Of a stretch of 5,243 nt of DNA, positions 1 through 5,243 are shown in pieces (position 1 is the stretch's first letter; each line of letters starts with the position of its first letter). Below the pieces are notes generated by a model, which saw only the letters and a program-made list of their open reading frames with translations, was not told where the DNA came from and searched no databases. Source of the stretch: Anaerolineaceae bacterium (lineage in GTDB: Bacteria; Chloroflexota; Anaerolineae; Anaerolineales; Anaerolineaceae); contig JAIOTF010000110.1 of NCBI GenBank assembly GCA_021107195.1, positions 1 through 5,243 of the forward strand, written 5' to 3'. The translations under genes were made by a program, and so were the position numbers.

Positions 1-312
1 CATTTCCATGAAACCCGGCTCGCCGCAGCAACTGAAAGATATCTTACTGATCTTTGGAATATCGTACTCTTGTATCTTATCGCCTACGGCAGACAGCGTA
101 TCCCCAAGCCCTTTAGGGTACTGCTCAGTAACGATCACCGGGATTTCCAATACATGGACCGCATCGAGTAATGTCGTCACTTTTTGGAGCATATGCTCCA
201 AAATATCCTGCGGCATGGCTGCAGAAAGCTTCTCTTGAACATCAATGATCACCAGAATCGCATCTGATGCCTCAATCTGAAATTGATTTGTCATTTTTCC
301 TTCTTTATCCAT
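1..312 (-). CDS. Isochorismatase-family cysteine hydrolase, N-terminal part (cut by window edge)
   Basis: The minus strand is open from an ATG at 312-310 to the window edge, giving 104 residues with no stop. Residues 18-28 (AILVIIDVQEK) form the family's first beta strand with the likely catalytic Asp24. Residues 57-73 (IPVIVTEQYPKGLGDTL) are the typical second-strand block, and K90 in ISKISFSCCG is the likely catalytic Lys. The nucleophilic Cys should lie beyond the edge; family members are about 180-220 residues, so roughly half is missing. These are soluble cytoplasmic alpha/beta enzymes acting on amides or related substrates; the substrate here cannot be told. No signal peptide is seen. 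The ATG at 312 has AAGGA nine bases upstream; an in-frame ATG at 294 with AAGGA three bases upstream is the alternative, and a GTG at 315 is also possible. It diverges from the transketolase and has no evident functional link to it. Confidence 0.85.
   Translation of the reverse strand, partial: MDKEGKMTNQFQIEASDAILVIIDVQEKLSAAMPQDILEHMLQKVTTLLDAVHVLEIPVIVTEQYPKGLGDTLSAVGDKIQEYDIPKISKISFSCCGEPGFMEM
182..203. repeat. Perfect 22-bp palindrome inside the hydrolase gene
   Basis: Two 11-base arms (TTTTGGAGCAT and its exact reverse complement) abut at 192/193 with no spacer. On the minus strand the sequence encodes part of residues 37-44, around LEHMLQ. Its role is unknown; it could be a binding site for a dimeric regulator, a hairpin in the mRNA, or chance. 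Confidence 0.6.
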
Positions 313-361
313 CACTAATTTTCCTTGTTATGATACTTCATTATAAATCAGCGGCCATTAG

Positions 362-390
362 ATCATACCCCTGCATGGTAGAATTAACAA
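362..390 (-). promoter_or_regulatory. Candidate sigma-70-type promoter for the isochorismatase-family gene
   Basis: On the minus strand, TTGTTA (390-385, resembling TTGACA) is separated by exactly 17 bases from TATGAT (367-362, resembling TATAAT). This would start transcription near 355, leaving a leader of about 40 bases before the ATG at 312. A perfect TATAAT also occurs on the same strand at 345-340, but without a recognisable -35 element at the right distance; it may be a second start. The call rests on consensus matching only. Confidence 0.4.
376..384 (+). promoter_or_regulatory. Candidate extended -10 promoter element for transketolase operon
   Basis: TGGTAGAAT carries the TGn extension followed by TAGAAT, five of six matches to TATAAT. 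No clear -35 hexamer lies 16-18 bases upstream, which is tolerated in extended -10 promoters. Transcription would begin near 391 with a leader of about 24 bases. The element lies inside the spacer of the candidate leftward promoter, so the two could compete for polymerase. The support is consensus matching only. Confidence 0.35.
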
Positions 391-401
391 AAATTTTATT
401 T

Positions 402-407
402 AAGGGA
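402..407 (+). promoter_or_regulatory. Ribosome binding site of transketolase
   Basis: AAGGGA lies seven bases before the ATG at 415. An in-frame stop at 385-387 with no start codon in between leaves 415 as the first and best start. Confidence 0.75.
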
Positions 408-414
408 AATTCGT

Positions 415-2424
415 ATGAACAAAACAAATGAAATGCAAAAAAAAGCTATCAATGCTATTCGCTTTTTATCAGCAGATGCAGTTGAAGAAGCCAATTCTGG
501 TCACCCCGGGTTGCCAATGGGCACCGCTGCCATGGCCTACACAATATGGATGAAGCATTTGCGCTTCAATCCCGCCAATCCGTCGTGGCAAAACCGCGAC
601 CGTTTTATTTTATCTGGCGGTCATGGATCTGCTATGCTCTACAGCTTGCTGTACCTGACCGGGTTTGATTTTTCCCTGGATGAGGTAAAGAATTTTCGCC
701 AGTGGGGCAGTCTCACGCCCGGGCATCCTGAATATGGCTTGACGGCCGGCATAGAAGCGACCACAGGGCCATTGGGACAGGGCCTGGCCAACGGTGTTGG
801 TATGGCCATCGCCGAAGCTCACCTGGCTTCTCAATTCAACCGGCCAAACCACGAGATCATCGATCACTATACCTATGCCATCGTTACCGATGGCGATCTG
901 ATGGAAGGCGTAGCCGCTGAAGCCGCCTCGCTTGCCGGCCACCTGAAATTGGGTAAACTCATTTATCTTTACGACGACAATCGAATTTCCATTGGCGGCT
1001 CCACTGACATCGCCTTCACAGAAGACCGTGCAGCCCGTTTCGAAGCCTATGAATGGCATGTCCAAAAAGTTGCCGACGGCAATGATGTTGCCGCCATTGA
1101 TGCCGCTATTCAAGCCGCAAACCAAGACCCCCGTCCTTCTTTGATCGTCTGCCGTACGCACATTGGCTACGGATTGCCCACCCGTCAGGATACGCCAGCC
1201 GCTCACGGTCAGCCTCCCGGGGAAGAAGAGTTGAATGGCGCCAAAAAGAACCTTGGCTGGCCGATTGAGCCACACTTCTTCGTACCAGATGATGTTTTGC
1301 AACACTTCCGCCGGGCGGTAGAACGCGGTTCAAGCCTGGAACAGGAATGGAATACTGCCCTGGCAGCGTATAAGTCCGTTTACCCGGAAGTTGCCGAACA
1401 AATGATACAACAGCTTTCCGGGGAATTACCACAAGGCTGGAACAAAGACCTGCCAGTGTTCCCGGCAGACCCCAAGGGTGCGGCTACACGCAAATCTTCA
1501 GGCAAAGCCATCAATGCTCTTGCCAAAAACCTCCCTGCTCTCATGGGAGGCTCGGCCGACCTGGCTCCTTCCAACAACACCCTCATCAATGACAGCACCG
1601 ACTTTCAAGCCGAGACACCAGAAGGGCGCAATATACGCTTCGGCGTACGGGAGCATGCCATGGGGGCAATCGTCAACGGTATGGCTTACCACAAAGGCCT
1701 CATTCCCTACGGTGCCACTTTTATGGTCTTCACCGATTATATGCGGCCTGCAATTCGGCTCGCCGCGTTGTCGCATCTCCCCAGCATCTGGGTCATGACG
1801 CACGACAGCATCTTCCTCGGCGAAGACGGGCCAACCCACCAGCCAGTTGAACACCTGACCGCAATGCGCACCATCCCCAATCTGAACGTCATCCGCCCGG
1901 CTGACGCCAATGAAACCATTGAGGCCTGGAAGGTCGCCGTTGAGAGTAAATCTACCCCGACCCTGCTTGCGCTCTCACGTCAGAATGTTCCCACTCTGGA
2001 CCGCGAAAAATATAACCCCGCAGCCGGCCTGCGCAAGGGTGCCTATGTGCTCAAAGACTTTGGCAGCGAACTCCCGGATTTGATCCTTATCGCCTCCGGC
2101 TCAGAAGTTTCTCTGATCCTTACTGCGGGTGAGCAATTGGCTGCAGACGGTGTCAATGTGCGCCTGGTTTCATTCCCCTCCTGGGAATTGTTTGAAAAGC
2201 AGGATGCCGCCTACCGGGAAAGCGTGCTGCCCAAAACAGTGACCAAGCGCCTTGCTGTCGAAGCGGGCATTACCCTTGGCTGGGAACGCTGGATCGGCAA
2301 TGAAGGCAAAGTAATTGGTATTGACCGTTTTGGCGCATCTGCTCCCGCTAAAATATTGGCAAAAGAATTTGGATTCACCGCGGAAGACATCCTGCAACAG
2401 GCAAAATCCCTGTTGTCTGCGTAA
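415..2424 (+). CDS. tkt: Transketolase
   Basis: This 669-residue enzyme is full length for the family (E. coli TktA is 663). Using thiamine diphosphate and a divalent metal, it moves two-carbon ketol units between sugar phosphates (xylulose-5-phosphate with ribose-5-phosphate or erythrose-4-phosphate) in the cytoplasm. The N-terminal cofactor domain (about 1-320) has signature 1 around residues 16-36 with H30 in SGHPG, H70 in GGHGS, H104 in PGHPE, the metal/diphosphate block GDLMEG (160-165) through N189, and H264 in PAAHG. The pyrimidine domain (about 350-520) has R359, S362, the cofactor-activating E413 in RFGVREHAMG, and signature 2 GEDGPTHQPVEH at 469-480 with H475; R522 follows. The C-terminal domain covers about 540-669. 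Every expected active-site residue I looked for is present, so it should be active. It is the first gene of a rightward cluster, with rpiB 19 bases downstream. Confidence 0.97.
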   Translation: MNKTNEMQKKAINAIRFLSADAVEEANSGHPGLPMGTAAMAYTIWMKHLRFNPANPSWQNRDRFILSGGHGSAMLYSLLYLTGFDFSLDEVKNFRQWGSLTPGHPEYGLTAGIEATTGPLGQGLANGVGMAIAEAHLASQFNRPNHEIIDHYTYAIVTDGDLMEGVAAEAASLAGHLKLGKLIYLYDDNRISIGGSTDIAFTEDRAARFEAYEWHVQKVADGNDVAAIDAAIQAANQDPRPSLIVCRTHIGYGLPTRQDTPAAHGQPPGEEELNGAKKNLGWPIEPHFFVPDDVLQHFRRAVERGSSLEQEWNTALAAYKSVYPEVAEQMIQQLSGELPQGWNKDLPVFPADPKGAATRKSSGKAINALAKNLPALMGGSADLAPSNNTLINDSTDFQAETPEGRNIRFGVREHAMGAIVNGMAYHKGLIPYGATFMVFTDYMRPAIRLAALSHLPSIWVMTHDSIFLGEDGPTHQPVEHLTAMRTIPNLNVIRPADANETIEAWKVAVESKSTPTLLALSRQNVPTLDREKYNPAAGLRKGAYVLKDFGSELPDLILIASGSEVSLILTAGEQLAADGVNVRLVSFPSWELFEKQDAAYRESVLPKTVTKRLAVEAGITLGWERWIGNEGKVIGIDRFGASAPAKILAKEFGFTAEDILQQAKSLLSA

Positions 2425-2430
2425 CCGTCA

Positions 2431-2436
2431 AAAGGA
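2431..2436 (+). promoter_or_regulatory. Ribosome binding site that sets the rpiB start
   Basis: AAAGGA lies seven bases before the ATG at 2444. It supports that start over in-frame starts farther upstream inside the transketolase gene. Confidence 0.75.
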
Positions 2437-2443
2437 AAAAATA

Positions 2444-2893
2444 ATGAAAATCGTTGTTGGTTGTGATCACGGCGGTTATCCTTTGCGGGAAGCTGTCTTT
2501 GAAGCTATTGAAGAAGCAGGCCATGAAGCATTAGACCTTGGCGTCACTGAATACGAACGGGTAGATTTCCCAGATTATGCAGAAAAAGCTGGCAAGGTTA
2601 TCCTGTCCGGCGGCGCCGACCGTGCGATATTGATGTGCGGCTCTGGAATTGGCATCAGCATTGCTGCAAACAAGATCAAAGGCCTGTATGCTGGTTTGTG
2701 CCATGACACATACTCTGCCCATCAAGGTGTCGAACATGATGAAATAAACGCCCTTTGCATGGGAGGACTGATTATTGGCAAAGAGCTTGCCAAAGATATC
2801 GTCAAAGCATTTCTGAATGCCGTACCAGACGGTGCGGAAAGCCATGTCCGACGTGTGGAAAAAATAAAATTGCTCGAAGAGAATATGGATTAA
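2444..2893 (+). CDS. rpiB: RpiB/LacA/LacB-family sugar-phosphate isomerase, probable ribose-5-phosphate isomerase B
   Basis: The 149-residue protein matches the usual RpiB length. The likely reaction is interconversion of ribose-5-phosphate and ribulose-5-phosphate in the cytoplasm, as a homodimer or tetramer by family precedent. Visible motifs are GCDHGG at 6-11 (D8, H9), VDFPDYA at 40-46, and CGSGIG at 65-70 with the proton-transfer Cys65. The run AHQGVEHDEIN follows at 92-102, with H98 at the ring-opening His position. Two positions differ from the E. coli enzyme as I recall it: Asp99 replaces the Asn after that His, and the usual GGRH near the C-terminus reads AESH (131-134), losing a phosphate-binding Arg; R136 and R137 remain. 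The HQGVEHD form occurs in relatives that include erythrulose-4-phosphate isomerases, so the exact substrate is less certain than the fold. Its position between tkt and tal-pgi favours ribose-5-phosphate. Confidence 0.9.
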   Translation: MKIVVGCDHGGYPLREAVFEAIEEAGHEALDLGVTEYERVDFPDYAEKAGKVILSGGADRAILMCGSGIGISIAANKIKGLYAGLCHDTYSAHQGVEHDEINALCMGGLIIGKELAKDIVKAFLNAVPDGAESHVRRVEKIKLLEENMD

Positions 2894-2908
2894 CCATTAG
2901 CTCTTAAC

Positions 2909-2948
2909 AACAGGGATGAGCGGCCTGGCTCATCCCTGTTTATTATGA
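2909..2948 (+). terminator. Intrinsic terminator after rpiB
   Basis: A perfect 13-bp stem (2909-2921 with 2928-2940; arm AACAGGGATGAGC) closes a six-base loop and is followed by TATTAT, giving a T-rich tail (six T in the eight bases from 2939 on are interrupted only by A). The minus-strand side has no such tail, so it acts rightward. It begins 15 bases after the rpiB stop and lies upstream of the fusion gene, so it should end or attenuate the tkt-rpiB transcript. Confidence 0.85.
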
Positions 2949-3017
2949 AACCGATTAGTAAGATTAATGCACTGAAATTTGTCAAATGAATAAATGCTAG
3001 AGAAAGCCTGGGGTCCC

Positions 3018-5243
3018 ATGAATTCAATTCAAGAATTACATCAACTACAACAATCAATTTGGTATGACAATATCGAAAGAAGGCTCCTTCAAAACGGTGA
3101 ACTGGCAGCGATGATCCGGAATGGAGATATTTGCGGCATCACCTCAAATCCGAGCATCTTCAACAAAGCTATTGCCAATTCCAGCGACTACGATGCGGCA
3201 TTAAAACCAATGGCATGGAGTGGCCTTGACCCAGAGAAGATATTTTTCGAGCTGGCGATTGAAGATATCCGCGCTGCTGCCGATCTCTTTACACCGCTCT
3301 ATGAAGAAACCAAAGGCGGAGACGGGTATGTCAGCCTTGAAGTTTCCCCCTTCCTGGCACACGATACTGAGGAGACTATCCAACAGGCCAAATGGCTTTG
3401 GAAAACTGTTGAACGCCCAAACCTGATGATAAAAATCCCTGCGACTCGTGCAGGATTACCAGCCATCACCCAGGCCATTGCAGCAGGCATCAACGTCAAT
3501 GTGACCCTCATCTTTTCGATAAACAGATATGCGGAAGTGATTGAAGCTTATCTTGCAGGACTCGAACAGCGGTTGGCAGAAGGCCTCCCTATTGACAAAA
3601 TTGCCTCTGTGGCTTCTTTCTTCGTATCCCGTCTTGATACAAAAATCGACATTGCACTTGAAAAAGTCGGCTCTGAAAACGCACGCAGCCTGATGGGAAA
3701 AGCAGCTCTGGCTAACTCTCGCCTTGCCTATGCCCTGTATCTTGAGAAATTCAACACAGAACGATTCAAGAAACTGGAAAACCAGGGCGCACGCACACAG
3801 CGGCCGTTGTGGGCTTCAACCGGCACCAAGAATCCAGCATACAGCGATGTTCTGTATGTCGAAAAATTGATCGCCGCCAATACGGTCAACACAGTTCCCC
3901 CGCACACCCTGGAGGCTTTCCGCGACCACGGCCAGGCTGCGCTCTCTCTTGAAGGCCATGAAGCCGAGTCTCGTTCCATCATCGATGAACTGGGAGCACT
4001 CGGTCTCTCTTTAGATCAAGCTACCGAAGAACTGGAGGCGGCAGGCGTCAAGGCATTTGCAGACGCTTTCACCAATTTGCTTCATGCCATCGAGAACCGC
4101 GCCAAAATTGCGCGGGCCGAGCTTGGTCCCCTCGCAGAATTAATTCCCGGACGAGTGAAAAAACTCGCTGACACAGATACCGTCAAACGCATCTTTGCCC
4201 ACGATCCTACCTTATGGACCAACGATCCAGATGGTCAAGCTGAAATTCGCAAACGACTCGGCTGGTTAAACGCGCCCACTGAAAGTGCCTTACTTATTCC
4301 TCAGCTATCTGAATTGCTCTTTTCCTGTCAAAATAATGGCTATACGAATGCATTACTCCTGGGTATGGGCGGCTCTTCACTGGCCCCTGAAGTACTGTCC
4401 GAGACCTTTGGCGCACAGGATGCAGCCGGAAAACCTGGACTTGCCCTCAAAATTCTGGACTCCACAGATCCTGCACAAGTTCAAGCTGCGTTGGAAAGCT
4501 CAGAAATATCCAAAACCCTGTATGTAATCGCCAGCAAAAGCGGTTCCACAAGCGAAGTAATGGCCTTCCTGGATTTCTTCTGGTCGCAAGCCATACAGGC
4601 CGTAGGAGACACAGCGCCACAGCATTTTGTGGCAGTCACCGACCCTGATTCAAAACTCGCTGCAATTGCCAATGAGCGAAATTTCCGCAAAATCATCCTT
4701 GCTGACCCCAACGTTGGTGGGCGCTATTCAGCCTTGATCGCTTTTGGTCTCACTGCATTTGCCCTTTTGGGGCTGGATGTCGATCAGCTACTTGCTCGGG
4801 CCGACAGCATGGCAAAACTCTGTCGTCCTGAGGTGTCCCCGGAACGGAACCCGGGGTTGGTACTTGGCGCTATTCTTGGCGAAGCGGCACTACAACAACG
4901 AGACAAACTCACTGTGCTGACCGACCCAGAACTCCGCTCATTTGGTTCCTGGCTGGAACAACTGATCGCCGAAAGCTCCGGAAAAGCCGGTAAAGGCATC
5001 ATCCCTGTGGACATCGAGCCACAGGGCGAAGCGGAGAAATATGGCCGCGATCGGTTGTTTGTGTACCTCAACCGCTCGAACACGCTGGTAAATTTCATTG
5101 AAGCTTTGCAGAAAGCTGGTCAGCCCGTGCTCAGCATCCAGGTGCCAGAAAACGCCGATTTAGGAGCCGAATTTTTCCGCTGGGAAATGGCAACCGCCGT
5201 AGCCTGTGCAGTGCTCGGCGTAAACGCCTTTGATCAACCCGAC
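3018..5243 (+). CDS. tal-pgi: Bifunctional transaldolase / glucose-6-phosphate isomerase (3' end beyond window)
   Basis: The frame is open for 742 residues to the edge; fused enzymes of this kind are about 940-950 residues, so roughly 200 are missing. Residues 1 to about 368 are transaldolase, which transfers dihydroxyacetone from sedoheptulose-7-phosphate to glyceraldehyde-3-phosphate through a lysine Schiff base. They show Asp17 in WYDNIE, GITSNPSIF (40-48), Glu108 in SLEVSP, Schiff-base Lys139 in MIKIPAT, NVTLIFS (161-167), SRLDTKID (204-211) and ASTGTKNP (266-273). After a short linker, residues from about 375 are phosphoglucose isomerase, converting fructose-6-phosphate to glucose-6-phosphate. 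They show LGMGGSS (448-454), the sugar-phosphate loop SKSGSTSE (506-513), signature GGRYSALIAFG (567-577) and the probable catalytic Glu652 in AESSGK. The C-terminal catalytic Lys is outside the window. The start at 3018 gives the usual MNxxxELHxLxQSIWxD opening; an in-frame ATG at 2994 would add eight residues. The Shine-Dalgarno match is poor (GGGG at 3010-3013). Confidence 0.95.
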   Translation, partial: MNSIQELHQLQQSIWYDNIERRLLQNGELAAMIRNGDICGITSNPSIFNKAIANSSDYDAALKPMAWSGLDPEKIFFELAIEDIRAAADLFTPLYEETKGGDGYVSLEVSPFLAHDTEETIQQAKWLWKTVERPNLMIKIPATRAGLPAITQAIAAGINVNVTLIFSINRYAEVIEAYLAGLEQRLAEGLPIDKIASVASFFVSRLDTKIDIALEKVGSENARSLMGKAALANSRLAYALYLEKFNTERFKKLENQGARTQRPLWASTGTKNPAYSDVLYVEKLIAANTVNTVPPHTLEAFRDHGQAALSLEGHEAESRSIIDELGALGLSLDQATEELEAAGVKAFADAFTNLLHAIENRAKIARAELGPLAELIPGRVKKLADTDTVKRIFAHDPTLWTNDPDGQAEIRKRLGWLNAPTESALLIPQLSELLFSCQNNGYTNALLLGMGGSSLAPEVLSETFGAQDAAGKPGLALKILDSTDPAQVQAALESSEISKTLYVIASKSGSTSEVMAFLDFFWSQAIQAVGDTAPQHFVAVTDPDSKLAAIANERNFRKIILADPNVGGRYSALIAFGLTAFALLGLDVDQLLARADSMAKLCRPEVSPERNPGLVLGAILGEAALQQRDKLTVLTDPELRSFGSWLEQLIAESSGKAGKGIIPVDIEPQGEAEKYGRDRLFVYLNRSNTLVNFIEALQKAGQPVLSIQVPENADLGAEFFRWEMATAVACAVLGVNAFDQPD

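Noticed and set aside
8..238. A 76-codon plus-strand frame at the left edge
   Set aside because: It is antisense to the isochorismatase-family gene, whose motifs are clear on the minus strand. Its own translation resembles nothing.
610..1305. A 231-codon open frame on the minus strand opposite the transketolase gene
   Set aside because: It lies fully antisense to a well-conserved coding region, has no recognisable domain or ribosome binding site, and is explained by the codon pattern of the real gene.
2315..2443. A 43-residue in-frame N-terminal extension of RpiB starting inside the transketolase gene
   Set aside because: The extension overlaps conserved transketolase sequence in another frame and has no family similarity. 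RpiB proteins begin at the MKIVVGCDHGG strand, and a good ribosome binding site precedes 2444.
3201..5098. Several 60-106 codon frames on both strands overlapping the tal-pgi gene
   Set aside because: All lie within a single 742-codon conserved frame and lack start signals or recognisable motifs.
1..5243. Possible novel defence, mobile or CRISPR-like system
   Set aside because: No direct repeat array, terminal inverted repeats, transposase, integrase, toxin-antitoxin pair or tRNA boundary is visible. All coding space is accounted for by four known protein families.

Overview
The window is an ordinary bacterial chromosomal segment dominated by sugar-phosphate metabolism. Four protein genes are visible. 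One is a leftward isochorismatase-family hydrolase cut by the left edge (312 to 1, minus strand). The other three run rightward: transketolase (415-2424), an RpiB/LacA/LacB-family sugar-phosphate isomerase (2444-2893), and a bifunctional transaldolase/glucose-6-phosphate isomerase fusion (3018 to beyond the right edge). I see no RNA gene, insertion sequence, CRISPR array, phage gene or attachment site, and no gene-free stretch longer than about 125 bases.

Layout. Bases 313-414 are a short divergent intergenic region with promoter-like elements for both directions. The transketolase has a good ribosome binding site, and rpiB follows 19 bases after its stop with another good site, so the two are almost certainly co-transcribed. 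A perfect 13-bp hairpin followed by a T-rich run (2909-2948) lies just after rpiB and looks like an intrinsic terminator. The fusion gene begins 124 bases after rpiB, so it depends on read-through or on a promoter I could not identify convincingly.

How the genes work together. Transketolase, ribose-5-phosphate isomerase and transaldolase make up most of the non-oxidative pentose phosphate pathway; only ribulose-5-phosphate 3-epimerase is missing from view. The isomerase half of the fusion turns fructose-6-phosphate, a product of both transketolase and transaldolase, into glucose-6-phosphate. The cluster therefore links pentose interconversion to the entry point of the oxidative branch. By inference, zwf and gnd may lie beyond the right edge. 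The divergent hydrolase has no obvious link to this pathway.

Organism. Base composition is middling, with no strong codon extreme. Tal-Pgi fusions are known from Chloroflexota (Anaerolineae) and several other bacterial lineages. A tkt-rpiB-tal/pgi order with roughly 50% GC fits an Anaerolineae-like Chloroflexota best in my judgement, but this is inference and no taxonomic marker is present. I did not find a previously undescribed system. The points most worth a second look are the atypical active-site residues of the RpiB protein, the terminator inside the cluster, and a perfect 22-bp palindrome inside the hydrolase gene.
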